A DNA stretch of 64,000 bases from JBDSKH01 sp050245915 (GCA_050245915.1 JBFWWZ010000009.1:8409-72408); one strand, 5' to 3'; positions 15,407 to 22,778 are shown, counted from the first letter of the stretch. The notes: generated by a model not told the origin, from the letters alone. Made by a program: numbers and translations.

Positions 15407-16207
15407 ATGCTCACCGAGATCGCCGACGGGGTGTTCGTGCACCAGGCCGAGTGCATCGCCACCAACGGGGTGGTGGTGCGGGGCCGCGACGGCGTGCTCG
15501 TGGTCGACCCGGGGCTCACCGAGTCAGAGCTGGCGGGCCTCGCCGACGACATCCGGGCGATGGGTCAGGATGTCGTGGCCGGCTTCTCCACGCACCCCGA
15601 CTGGGACCACGCCCTGTGGCACCCCGCGCTGGGGGACGCCCCGCACTACGCGATCGCTGCGGCGGCGACGTGGATGCGGGACTTCCTCGCGCAGGACGAC
15701 TGGCGGGATCAGCTCGCCGGGGTGCTGCCGGAGGAGGTGGCCGGGCAGCTGCCGCTGGAGTCGTTCGGGCAGCTCAGCTCACTCCCCGCTGGCGCGACCG
15801 AACTGCGGTGGAGCGGGCCCACCGCCCGGCTCCTCGAGCACCGCGCTCACGCGATCGGGCATGCGGCGCTGCTCATCCCGGACCGCCGGGTGCTCGTCGC
15901 CGGCGACATGCTCTCGGACGTGCTCGTCCCGATGCTCGACGGCGACGCCGACGACCCGATCGACGACTACCTCGGGGCCCTCGACCTGTTCGAGGGGATC
16001 GCGTCGCAGGTCGATGTGGTCGTGCCGGGGCACGGCTCCGCCGGGAGCGACGTTCGGGAGCGGATCGCACGGGACCGGGCGTATGTGGAGGCGCTGCGTA
16101 ACGGGCGCGATGCGGGCGACCCCCGCATCCTGAGCCCGCTGCCCGGATGGGAGTGGGTCGCGTTCATCGACGAGGGACAACGGGAGCGGTTCTCGAAGGA
16201 CTTGTGA
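15407..16207 (+). CDS. metallo-beta-lactamase-fold hydrolase
   Basis: 266-aa member of the MBL superfamily, which hydrolyses thioesters, lactams, phosphodiesters and other substrates. The metal motif appears as THPDWDH at about residues 63-69, followed by a His in AIGHAALL, the bridging Asp in LVAGDML and the last His in VVPGHGS. The usual HxHxDH motif therefore has Asp in place of the second His. The ATG at 15407 has a GGAGAGGAG ribosome-binding site. It precedes the TetR regulator by 30 bp and stands outside the TetR operator. Substrate unknown. Confidence 0.85.
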   Translation: MLTEIADGVFVHQAECIATNGVVVRGRDGVLVVDPGLTESELAGLADDIRAMGQDVVAGFSTHPDWDHALWHPALGDAPHYAIAAAATWMRDFLAQDDWRDQLAGVLPEEVAGQLPLESFGQLSSLPAGATELRWSGPTARLLEHRAHAIGHAALLIPDRRVLVAGDMLSDVLVPMLDGDADDPIDDYLGALDLFEGIASQVDVVVPGHGSAGSDVRERIARDRAYVEALRNGRDAGDPRILSPLPGWEWVAFIDEGQRERFSKDL

Positions 16208-16210
16208 TCC

Positions 16211-16235
16211 AAGAATGTTAGCGACTAACATTCTT
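16211..16235. promoter_or_regulatory. perfect TetR operator
   Basis: AAGAATGTTAG (16211-16221) and CTAACATTCTT (16225-16235) are perfect 11-bp inverted arms around CGA, ending two bases before the GTG start of the tetR gene. The position strongly suggests autoregulation of the tetR-ABC exporter operon. Confidence 0.8.
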
Positions 16236-16237
16236 CC

Positions 16238-16789
16238 GTGACCAAAGCAGAGCGCACGCGCATGGCACTGCTCCGCGCCGCGCTCGAGCTGTTCTCTGAA
16301 AAGGGCTACGACGCCACCACCGCGGCCATGATCGCGGCACGCGCGGGCGTGACGGAGATGACGTTCTTCCGGCACTTCCGATCGAAGGACGCGGTGCTCG
16401 TCGACGACCCGTACGACCCGCTGATCGCCCAGGCGATCGCCCGCCAACCGCCGCGGCTGTCCCCCGTGGCTGCGGCAATCGGCGCGATCGCCGACGGGTG
16501 GCGGGCGGTCCCGCCGCCGGCGAGCGCGGACGTGCGTGATCGCCTCCGGATCGTCTCCCGCACCCCATCGCTGCGGGGTGCCATCGCGCGCAACAACGCC
16601 GCCACCGAAGAGGCCATCGCCGGCGCTCTCGAAACGCGAGGCGTCTCGAGGACGGACGCGCGGGTCGCCGCCGCTGCGGTCATGGGCGCCCTGAGCGCTG
16701 CGCTTCTGGAGTGGGCCGACGGAGACGACCCCGACCTCGGCACGGCCATCGATACCGCGCTCCGTGTCCTGAAAGGACAACCGGCATGA
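16238..16789 (+). CDS. TetR-family repressor of ABC exporter
   Basis: 183-aa regulator with an N-terminal TetR helix-turn-helix (ALELFSEKGYDATTAAMIAA, VTEMTFFRHFRSKDAVL) and a helical ligand-binding C-terminal domain. It starts at GTG 16238, two bases after a perfect 25-bp palindrome. The stop codon overlaps the ATPase start (ATGA), so it is the first gene of a three-gene operon encoding its own regulator plus an exporter. The effector is probably a compound exported by the pump. Confidence 0.92.
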   Translation: MTKAERTRMALLRAALELFSEKGYDATTAAMIAARAGVTEMTFFRHFRSKDAVLVDDPYDPLIAQAIARQPPRLSPVAAAIGAIADGWRAVPPPASADVRDRLRIVSRTPSLRGAIARNNAATEEAIAGALETRGVSRTDARVAAAAVMGALSAALLEWADGDDPDLGTAIDTALRVLKGQPA

Positions 16790-17499
16790 CCCTGACAGCA
16801 CGCAACGCCACCCGCACATTCGCCAACGGCGCGGGCGTGTTCGACATCGATCTGGAACTTCCCGCCGGTCAGATCGTCGCGCTGGTCGGCCTCAACGGCG
16901 CCGGCAAGTCGACGTTGATGAGAGTGCTGCTCGGGATGCTGCGCCCCGACCGCGGGCACGTGCGGCTCGCGGGTCACCCCCTCGAGTCCGCCCCGGATGC
17001 GGAGTGGGCGCGGGTGGGGCACCTGGTCGAGTACCCGCTCACCTATCCCGAACTGACGGCCACCCGGAATCTGCAGCTGAGTGCCCGGCTCCGAGGCGTC
17101 GCCGACGTCGACGCCGCGGTCGCGCGCATCATCGCCGAGATGGCGCTCGAACCGTATGCCGCCCGCCGGGTGCGCGCCCTCTCCCTCGGCAACAAGCAGC
17201 GGGTGGGGATCGCCGCGGCGCTGCAACACGATCCGAGCGTCATCGTGCTCGACGAACCCACCAACGCCCTCGACCCGGCCGGGGTGATCCGGCTCAGGGA
17301 GGGTCTACTTCGCAGGGCAGGCGACGGCGCGGCGATCCTGGTGAGCAGTCACCACCTGGACGAGGTGGCTCGCATCGCCGACCGCATCGTGGTGATGAAC
17401 GCCGGACGGCTGATCGGCGAGCTCGCCCCCGACACCCCCGAGATCGAACGCGCCTTCTTCGATGCGGTACGGATCGACGACGAGAGGGCAGGCCGATGA
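16786..17499 (+). CDS. ABC transporter ATP-binding protein
   Basis: 237-aa ATPase with Walker A GLNGAGKST (about residues 35-43), Q-loop-region HLVEYPLTYPELTA, signature LSLGNKQRVG, Walker B VIVLDEPTNALDP and switch His in VSSHHLDEV. It is of the drug/antibiotic-exporter type and works with the membrane partner encoded next. ATGA overlaps on both sides indicate a tight operon with TetR and the permease. Confidence 0.94.
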   Translation: MTLTARNATRTFANGAGVFDIDLELPAGQIVALVGLNGAGKSTLMRVLLGMLRPDRGHVRLAGHPLESAPDAEWARVGHLVEYPLTYPELTATRNLQLSARLRGVADVDAAVARIIAEMALEPYAARRVRALSLGNKQRVGIAAALQHDPSVIVLDEPTNALDPAGVIRLREGLLRRAGDGAAILVSSHHLDEVARIADRIVVMNAGRLIGELAPDTPEIERAFFDAVRIDDERAGR

Positions 17500-18251
17500 G
17501 GGCGGCGATCTGGGCCGAGGTCGTGAAGCTCGTCGGTTCCACCGTGGGGCGGGTCGGGTCTGCAGCGATCGTGATCGGGATCTCCCTCATCAGCGGCTCG
17601 ATGCTGCTCGCCGCGGCCACGACCACCGACCCGCAGCTGCTCGCCAAACTCGGACCGGTCGCCACGGGCGACTGGCAGGGCTTCCTGCTCGGGGCCGCTC
17701 AGGTCACCGGCGCCGGTGGTCTCGGCGGATTCGCCGTCGTACTGGCGTGGATGTCCGGACGGGAGTTCGGCGACGGCACCATCACCGGCCTGTTCGCGCT
17801 GCCTGTCCGACGGTCCACCATCGCGCTCGCGAAGCTGATCGTCTACGTGATCTGGGTCACGGCGATGAGCGTGCTGCTCGCCATCGTGCTCAGTCTGGTG
17901 GGCCTGGTCGCCGGGCTCGGTCCGATCGACGGCGACACCCTTCTGATGCTGGCGCGGCAGGCGGCGCTCGGCATCATGTCCGCCGCGATCACGCTGCCCG
18001 TCGCGTGGGCTGCGACTCTCAGCCGTTCGGTGCTCGGGGGCGTCAGCGTCGCGATCGGTCTCGTCGTCGTCGCCCAGGTGTCGGTGCTCGCGGGACTCGG
18101 AGGCTGGATGCCGCTGGCCGCCCCCGCCCTGTGGGCGGTGTCGCTCGGAGCCGCCGTCAGTCCGATCCAGCTGGCTGTGCTGATCCCGTTCGGTGCGGGC
18201 TTCGTGCTGCTCGTCGCCTGGTCGTGGCGCCGACTGCAGCTCGACCGTTAG
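17496..18251 (+). CDS. ABC transporter permease (ABC-2 type)
   Basis: 251-aa integral membrane protein with about six hydrophobic helices (VGSAAIVIGISLISGSMLLA, GGLGGFAVVLAW, VIWVTAMSVLLAIVLSLVGL, IMSAAITLPVAW, a segment near residue 190, and a C-terminal helix ending in basic residues). The cytoplasmic loop SGREFGDGTITGLFALPVRR is typical of ABC-2 permeases. It pairs with the upstream ATPase. The substrate is unknown. Confidence 0.9.
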   Translation: MRAAIWAEVVKLVGSTVGRVGSAAIVIGISLISGSMLLAAATTTDPQLLAKLGPVATGDWQGFLLGAAQVTGAGGLGGFAVVLAWMSGREFGDGTITGLFALPVRRSTIALAKLIVYVIWVTAMSVLLAIVLSLVGLVAGLGPIDGDTLLMLARQAALGIMSAAITLPVAWAATLSRSVLGGVSVAIGLVVVAQVSVLAGLGGWMPLAAPALWAVSLGAAVSPIQLAVLIPFGAGFVLLVAWSWRRLQLDR

Positions 18252-18264
18252 GACGCGGAGATGC

Positions 18265-18314
18265 GGGTGGGCCCGGTGGGGCTCGAACCCACGACCCGCG
18301 GATTAGAAGTCCGA
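18265..18314. other. attachment-site repeat (distal copy), 3' half of tRNA-Lys
   Basis: Fifty bases match 22037-22086 with one mismatch (41 exact, G for A at 18306, then eight exact). The sequence is the T-arm, acceptor 3' strand and anticodon region of tRNA-Lys on the minus strand, without the 5' half. It marks the left junction of an element integrated into the tRNA 3' end. The mismatch corresponds to the middle base of the anticodon. Confidence 0.88.
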
Positions 18315-18417
18315 ACCGGGATGCTGGGGCTGGGTCAGTCCGGTCCGACTTCCCTGTGTTTTACGGCGTTGTTCGATGAAGTGAAACCTCGTTGAATCAC
18401 GGAGTCTGCTTTCAAGT

Positions 18418-18435
18418 GTGGGCAAATTGTGGGCA
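18418..18435. repeat. GTGGGCA direct repeats at left end of island
   Basis: GTGGGCAAA at 18418 and GTGGGCA at 18429 are 11 bp apart in non-coding DNA just inside the left attachment repeat. The same motif occurs three times with 11-bp spacing at the right end (21949-21977). One-helical-turn phasing near both ends suggests arm-type binding sites of the integrase or excisionase. Confidence 0.5.
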
Positions 18436-18441
18436 CGGCGG

Positions 18442-18963
18442 TTAGTCGGCTTTGCTCGCATCCGGGTCAATGGGGATCTGTGCGAGTTCGTCGATCGCCT
18501 CGAATTGACGCGCGCGACGCTCGTCGCTCTCAGCGACCCCAGTCCAGTAATCGTTCATCCGCTGCAGCGCTTCCTCGAGCGTGAGCTTGATCGCGTCATC
18601 CGGGGTCAGGCCGACCCGCTCGATCAGTTCGTTCAGCAGATGGAGGGGGAGCGCCTTCGGGTTCGACTCGGGAACCGAGCCGCCGCGATCCGGCAGCACC
18701 TTGTTTTGCACGCAGTCCCAGAACTCGTCGTTCGTGACCTTGAGCTGATCGCGAAGGATGGCGGACCACATCGACGCCGAATAGGTGGTGCGGTCGACCG
18801 GCTTAGAGATCCGAGTGCGCAGGATCTCGCCCGAGGGGATCACGAGTTCGTAGGTGCGATGGTGCGTCACCGGCTTGCCCGTAGAGCCGTGGACGATCTC
18901 CCACTTCTCGAAGACGCAGAAATCGTCGTGCCGCTCCCGGTCGGGTGCGGGGTGCTTACTCAA
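18442..18963 (-). CDS. putative toxin partner of Phd-type antitoxin
   Basis: 173-aa soluble protein, TTG start at 18963 overlapping the last codons of the antitoxin gene by eight bases. The N-terminal part (DDFCVFEKWEIVHGSTGKPV, HHRTYELVIPSGEILRTRIS) is a compact beta-rich, basic region; the C-terminal half is helical and acidic. It resembles proteins annotated in actinobacteria as cytotoxic translational repressors of toxin-antitoxin systems (from memory, not checked). No nuclease motif can be pointed to. Assignment as toxin rests mainly on the antitoxin context and gene order. Confidence 0.6.
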   Translation of the reverse strand: MSKHPAPDRERHDDFCVFEKWEIVHGSTGKPVTHHRTYELVIPSGEILRTRISKPVDRTTYSASMWSAILRDQLKVTNDEFWDCVQNKVLPDRGGSVPESNPKALPLHLLNELIERVGLTPDDAIKLTLEEALQRMNDYWTGVAESDERRARQFEAIDELAQIPIDPDASKAD

Positions 18964-19363
18964 TGTGCCCGGTGACCCAGCGCTTCAACTGCTCTTCGCT
19001 GGAGAGTTCGACGAGCTGGACGAGACCCCAATTACCGGCGTGGTTCGGAGCCTGGCCGAGTCGGCCGTGCCAGTCCTCGGCGTACTCCTGAAGTGCGTTG
19101 ACGAGTTCGGTGATCGCCTCTTCGTAGAGGGTTGCCTCGACGGCGATGGGCAGGCCGGGGATGGTCATCACCCAGGCTCCGTCATCCATCACGGCTTCCG
19201 GCTTTGCGGAAACGGTAGATGCGAAGTGCTTGCGAAGACGCTCGCCGTCCACGACAGCCGATGTACGCGAGTCGCGTTCGACGCTGACGGCACGACCGCT
19301 CTGCGACGCATCGAGGATGTCCTTGATGTTCGCGCGCGCTTGCGAGGCGGAGTACGTCGTCAT
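18956..19363 (-). CDS. Phd/YefM-type antitoxin with extended C-terminal domain
   Basis: 135-aa protein. The N-terminus, TTYSASQARANIKDILDASQ and then VSVERDSRTSAVVDGERLRK, is the Phd/YefM DNA-binding and dimerisation fold. From about residue 60 a second domain (GAWVMTIPGLPIAVEATLYE, then ALQEYAEDW) resembles a HicB-like fold rather than the short disordered tail of usual Phd proteins. The ATG at 19363 is preceded by inverted repeats expected to be its operator. The overlapping downstream gene is the presumed toxin. Confidence 0.78.
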   Translation of the reverse strand: MTTYSASQARANIKDILDASQSGRAVSVERDSRTSAVVDGERLRKHFASTVSAKPEAVMDDGAWVMTIPGLPIAVEATLYEEAITELVNALQEYAEDWHGRLGQAPNHAGNWGLVQLVELSSEEQLKRWVTGHIE

Positions 19364-19384
19364 GAATTCAGCATCCCCTACATT

Positions 19385-19416
19385 GATTTGTACATCAAGT
19401 ACAACGTGTACAAATC
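19385..19416. promoter_or_regulatory. antitoxin operator: nested inverted repeats
   Basis: GATTTGTAC (19385-19393) is perfectly inverted as GTACAAATC (19408-19416). Inside, TTGTAC (19388-19393) also pairs with GTACAA (19399-19404). The three GTAC-centred half-sites lie within 50 bases upstream of the antitoxin ATG, in an AT-rich stretch that must hold its promoter. Cooperative binding by antitoxin or toxin-antitoxin complex is the likely use. Confidence 0.65.
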
Positions 19417-19430
19417 GCGAAGATTCCCAG

Positions 19431-20291
19431 CTAGACCGAATTGCTGACCGTCCAACTCGCGAGCAGTCGAAGTCCGTCAGCGGTCTTGCTGCCGGGTAGC
19501 GCACTGAAAGCAATCAAGGCGAGACCCGGATGGGAAGAGAGATCCATCGCTTCGAAGCTCAGGTCGAGATCTCCGACCTCTGGGTGGGTCATGTTCTTGA
19601 CGCCGGTGCGGTGTTCGCGAACATCGTGCGACGCCCAGAGCGAGCGGAAGATGTCGCTGCGAGTCGAGAGCTCACCGACCAGGTCGCTGAGGATTCGGTC
19701 GTGAGGCGAGCGCCCGGCCTCTGCTCTCAGCAGTGCAACGGTCTGCTCCGCGCCATCGTCCCAGTCGCGATAGAACGACGCTGCGCGCGGATCGAGAAAG
19801 ACGAAGCGCGCGAAATTGACGGGCCTCTGGGGCTGGACGTACAGCTCTGAGAACACGGCTGCCCCGAGCGCGTTGATCGCGAGCACGTCGAGTCGCCCGT
19901 TCTGAACGAGGGCAGGGACATCGTGCATGGAGTCGAGCAACTGCTGCAGTGCGGGGGCGACTTGCTGGGTTCTCGCGGGGCCGCGGCGACGCTGAGGGTG
20001 GAGCCCTTCGTTGGCGGATCGCACCAGGTCGTAAAGGTGTGAGCGTTCGGCGTCGTCGAGTTGCAGGGCGCGGCTGACGCCCTCGAGCACCGCTTCGGAG
20101 ACTCCCTTCGCGTTTCCTCGCTCGAGGCGGACGTAGTACTCGACGCTCATGCCGGCCAGCAGGGCGACCTCTTCGCGGCGCAGCCCGGTGACTCGCCGGC
20201 GTCCGCCGAAATCAGGCAGTCCGGCCTGCGCCGGGGTGAGCCGTGCGCGACGCGTCGTGAGGAACTCGCGCAGATCGCTGGGTGTGTCCAC
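19431..20291 (-). CDS. helix-turn-helix regulator with MmyB/MLTR ligand-binding domain
   Basis: 286 aa. An XRE-type helix-turn-helix occupies residues 1 to about 80 (RRRVTGLRREEVALLAGMSV, EYYVRLERGNAKGVSEAVL). The MmyB-like PAS-fold domain follows, with NGRLDVLAINALGAAVFSEL and RAASFYRDWDDGAEQTVALL, which binds fatty-acid-like ligands in characterised relatives. It is divergent from an aldo/keto reductase; such pairs are very common in actinobacteria and the regulator usually controls the neighbouring oxidoreductase. Both are cargo of the tRNA-Lys island. Confidence 0.92.
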   Translation of the reverse strand: MDTPSDLREFLTTRRARLTPAQAGLPDFGGRRRVTGLRREEVALLAGMSVEYYVRLERGNAKGVSEAVLEGVSRALQLDDAERSHLYDLVRSANEGLHPQRRRGPARTQQVAPALQQLLDSMHDVPALVQNGRLDVLAINALGAAVFSELYVQPQRPVNFARFVFLDPRAASFYRDWDDGAEQTVALLRAEAGRSPHDRILSDLVGELSTRSDIFRSLWASHDVREHRTGVKNMTHPEVGDLDLSFEAMDLSSHPGLALIAFSALPGSKTADGLRLLASWTVSNSV

Positions 20292-20391
20292 GAGCCGAAT
20301 GTACGTCAGCCATCTGCGTAAAAGGAGGTACGGGCATTAACCGGAACAACCGGGACTCCCTCCGCTCGTACCGCCGACCTTGACTGGTCGC

Positions 20392-21372
20392 ATGAAGCAC
20401 ATCTCACTCGGAGGCCTCGACGTCTCCCGCATCGGACTCGGCGCCATGACGATGGCCGGCACGTACACCAGCGAAGGCGCCCTCGACGACGCGGAATCGA
20501 TCCGCACCATCCATCGGGCGCTTGAGCTCGGCGTCACCCACATCGATACCGCCGAAATCTACGGCCCGTTCCTCAGCGAGGAGATCGTTGGACGCGCCAT
20601 CGCCGGACGCCGCGACGACGTCGTGATAGCCACCAAGTTCGGGCTCGTCTCCCACTCCGGTGGCGGACCCCGTGTCGTCGACAGCGATGCGGCCAACATC
20701 AAAACCGCTGTCGAAGGCTCGCTCAAGCGGCTCGGCACCGACCACATCGACCTCTACTACCAGCATCGCGTCGACCGGGGCACGCCCATCGAGGAGACCG
20801 CCGGCGCCGTTCGGGATCTCATCGCCGAAGGGAAGGTGCTCCACTTCGGACTCTCGGAAGCGAGCCCCGAAACCATCCGCCGAGCGCACGCTGTTCAGCC
20901 GGTCTCCGCGCTCCAGACCGAGTACTCGCTGTGGACACGAGACGTCGAGGACGAGATCCTGCCGTTGATCCGCGATCTCGGCATCGGGTTTGTGCCGTAC
21001 TCGCCCCTCGGTCACGGTCTCCTCACGGGCCAGATCCGCACCGTCGACGACTTCGCCGACGACGACTGGCGCAAGACCAACCCGCGGTTCGTGGGCGAGA
21101 ACTTCCAGCGCAACCTCGCGATCGTCGATGAGGTCAAGGCCATCGGCGCCGAGATCGGCGCCACGCCAGCTCAGACGGCGCTCGCGTGGCTCCTCACCCG
21201 AGGCGACGACATCGCACCGATCCCCGGCACCCGTCGCGTCGCACGAGTCGAAGAGAACACGGCCGCAGACGGCATCACATTGACCGTGGATCAGCTCGCT
21301 CGGCTCGACGCCCTCGAGCCCGCCGCCGGCGAGCGCCACGACGAGACCAACATGGCGAGCATCGACCGGTAG
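20392..21372 (+). CDS. aldo/keto reductase
   Basis: 326-aa NADPH-dependent reductase of the (beta/alpha)8 AKR family. Catalytic tetrad elements are visible: Asp and Tyr in HIDTAEIYGPFLSEE, Lys in VIATKFG and His in LYYQHRVD. The C-terminal phosphate-binding motif is IPGTRRVARVEEN. The ATG at 20392 is preferred; a TTG at 20380 is in frame. The natural substrate is unknown. It is probably regulated by the divergent MmyB-type protein. Confidence 0.93.
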   Translation: MKHISLGGLDVSRIGLGAMTMAGTYTSEGALDDAESIRTIHRALELGVTHIDTAEIYGPFLSEEIVGRAIAGRRDDVVIATKFGLVSHSGGGPRVVDSDAANIKTAVEGSLKRLGTDHIDLYYQHRVDRGTPIEETAGAVRDLIAEGKVLHFGLSEASPETIRRAHAVQPVSALQTEYSLWTRDVEDEILPLIRDLGIGFVPYSPLGHGLLTGQIRTVDDFADDDWRKTNPRFVGENFQRNLAIVDEVKAIGAEIGATPAQTALAWLLTRGDDIAPIPGTRRVARVEENTAADGITLTVDQLARLDALEPAAGERHDETNMASIDR

Positions 21373-21379
21373 CGAGCGG

Positions 21380-21445
21380 CTGCCGCGGGAGCAAGCTCCC
21401 TTGCCCTCGACATCGTTGGCAAGGGAGCGATCGCTCCCGCGGCAG
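21380..21445. terminator. long imperfect inverted repeat after aldo/keto reductase
   Basis: Left arm CTGCCGCGGGAGC-AA-GCTCCCTTGCC (21380-21405) pairs with right arm GGCAAGGGAGC-GATC-GCTCCCGCGGCAG (21418-21445): 24 paired bases, one internal loop and a 12-base apical loop. It begins eight bases after the reductase stop codon, so it probably ends that transcript. Its size is larger than needed for a simple terminator, and each arm is itself partly palindromic (GGGAGC..GCTCCC). Confidence 0.6.
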
Positions 21446-21485
21446 TCCTCGTTTAGGTACTCGTCGGGCGCGAGTAGGCAAACGA

Positions 21486-22020
21486 GGACGGCTCCGCCGC
21501 CGCGTGAACGTCGACCAGGCCGTCACCGAGGTCGGCCGCGAGCTGGTCTACGGCACGACCAAGAACCACAGCCGCCGTAGCGTCCCGTTCCCGTCGTTCC
21601 TCCTCGAGATGCTCGCCGCACATTGCGAGGGCAAAGCAGCCGACGAGTTCGTGTTCACGGCTTCCCCTCGGCGGCGCGCTTCGCAATCGCAACTGGCGTC
21701 GCCGCAGCTTCGAGCCGGTCATGGCCCAACTACTCGACGCCTACCCCGATCTCGAGCGCCTTACGCCGCACGACCTCCGGCACACCGCGGCCAGCCTCGC
21801 GATCTCGGCGGGCGCCAACGTGAAAGCGGTGCAGAAGATGCTCGGCCACGCCTCCGCAGCGATGACCTTCGACGTCTACGCCGACCTCTTCGACGACGAC
21901 CTGGACGCCGTCGGCGACGCGCTCAGCCAGGCTGGTGATCCTGCGATTGTGGGCAAAACGTGGGCAAACGGTGGGCAGAGCCAGCCAGCCGTGGTGCCGA
22001 TCACCCGAGCGGCCCAATAA
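21486..22020 (+). pseudogene. decayed tyrosine recombinase (integrase) C-terminal fragment
   Basis: Similarity to phage-type integrases starts abruptly at RLRRRVNVDQAVTEVG, continues with ELVYGTTKNHSRRSVPFP and EFVFT, then shifts frame around 21660-21670 and resumes in +1 as GALRNRNWRR and MAQLLDAYPDLERLTPHDLR. The C-terminal catalytic residues remain: HDLRHTAA, MLGHAS and the Tyr in VYADLF. The N-terminal arm-binding region and the Arg I box are missing. It lies next to tRNA-Lys, as expected for the integrase of the island, but cannot encode an intact enzyme. Confidence 0.85.
21949..21977. repeat. GTGGGCA direct repeats at right end of island
   Basis: GTGGGCAAA (21949), GTGGGCAAA (21960) and GTGGGCA (21971) are spaced by exactly 11 bp at the end of the integrase fragment, where they encode VGKTWANGG. 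The same phased motif occurs in non-coding DNA at the left end (18418, 18429). Confidence 0.55.
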
Positions 22021-22036
22021 TCACAAGGCGAGAATA

Positions 22037-22086
22037 GGGTGGGCCCGGTGGGGCTCGAACCCACGACCCGCGGATTAAAAGTCCGA
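22037..22086. other. attachment-site repeat (tRNA-proximal copy)
   Basis: Right boundary of the 3.8-kb island. It overlaps the 3' half of the intact tRNA-Lys and matches 18265-18314 at 49 of 50 positions. Integration at this point keeps the tRNA functional because the incoming copy rebuilds its 3' end. Confidence 0.88.
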
Positions 22087-22112
22087 TGCTCTGCCAACTG
22101 AGCTACAGGCCC
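22040..22112 (-). tRNA. tRNA-Lys (anticodon TTT)
   Basis: On the minus strand a 73-base cloverleaf starts GGGCCTG and pairs with CGGGCCC in a 7-bp acceptor stem, with A as discriminator. The anticodon loop is CTTTTAA, giving TTT (Lys). The T-arm contains the canonical GTTCGAGC sequence. The CCA end is not fully encoded (ACCC follows). The 3' half is duplicated at 18265-18314, showing use as an integration site. Confidence 0.95.
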
Positions 22113-22145
22113 GTGCTTCCAGAGTAGCGGGCTAGCGTGGAGGAC

Positions 22146-22778
22146 ATGACCGACGAGTTCCGCAGACCCGCGCAATTCGGGGGACGCGAGTTCGAGGCGT
22201 TCGCGGGACGCGAGCTGGATCCGGCGGCCCTGATGCGTACGGCGCACCAGACCGCGCACGCGCTGCTGGCGCGGGCACGCGACAGCGACGACCCCGAGGT
22301 GGTCGACAGGCTGGTCAGCTACACCGACGACCACGGCATCGACGCGCTCGCCGAACTGTGGGCTCGGTCGAGCCCGCACAGCCTGCCGGGGGCGCTCTGG
22401 CGCATCTACCTGATCCGGGTGCTGATCCGGCAGGACCCCGACGGCATCGCGCTGCTGTTCCAGCGGGGCACCGAGGTGCTCTCGACGATCGACCCGGTGG
22501 TGGCGGGCACGCCGCTGCCTGCGGGACCGGAGGAGGTCACGGAACTGGCCGACCGCATCCTGAGGGGCGTCTTCGACGGCGATTTCGCGATCGCGCTCGA
22601 GCGTGCCGCTGCCTTCTGCCGCGTCACTGCCGCGGGTGCGCTGAGCGTCGCCGACGATCAGGATGCCGTGAGCCCCGACCGCGCGACCGAACTGACCACC
22701 CGCGCGCAGCGCCTGATCACGACGGCGGATGAGCTGATGGCGTGCGCCCGGATGTCGCGAGCCCAGACCCTGGACTGA
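22146..22778 (+). CDS. conserved actinobacterial hypothetical protein
   Basis: 210-aa, acidic, mostly helical soluble protein with segments AALMRTAHQTAHALLARARD, DALAELWARSSPHSLPGALW and RIYLIRVLIRQDP. I recognise the general pattern from Microbacteriaceae genomes, where it is conserved beside this tRNA, but know of no characterised member. Start uncertain: ATG 22146 is only two bases after GGAGG, while GTG 22137 gives three more residues. No membrane segment or catalytic motif is visible. Confidence 0.8.
   Translation: MTDEFRRPAQFGGREFEAFAGRELDPAALMRTAHQTAHALLARARDSDDPEVVDRLVSYTDDHGIDALAELWARSSPHSLPGALWRIYLIRVLIRQDPDGIALLFQRGTEVLSTIDPVVAGTPLPAGPEEVTELADRILRGVFDGDFAIALERAAAFCRVTAAGALSVADDQDAVSPDRATELTTRAQRLITTADELMACARMSRAQTLD

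Noticed and set aside
20327..20372. GGTACG...CGTACC inverted repeat between the MmyB regulator and the aldo/keto reductase
   Set aside because: Arms are only six bases and 34 bp apart in GC-rich DNA; too weak to call an operator.
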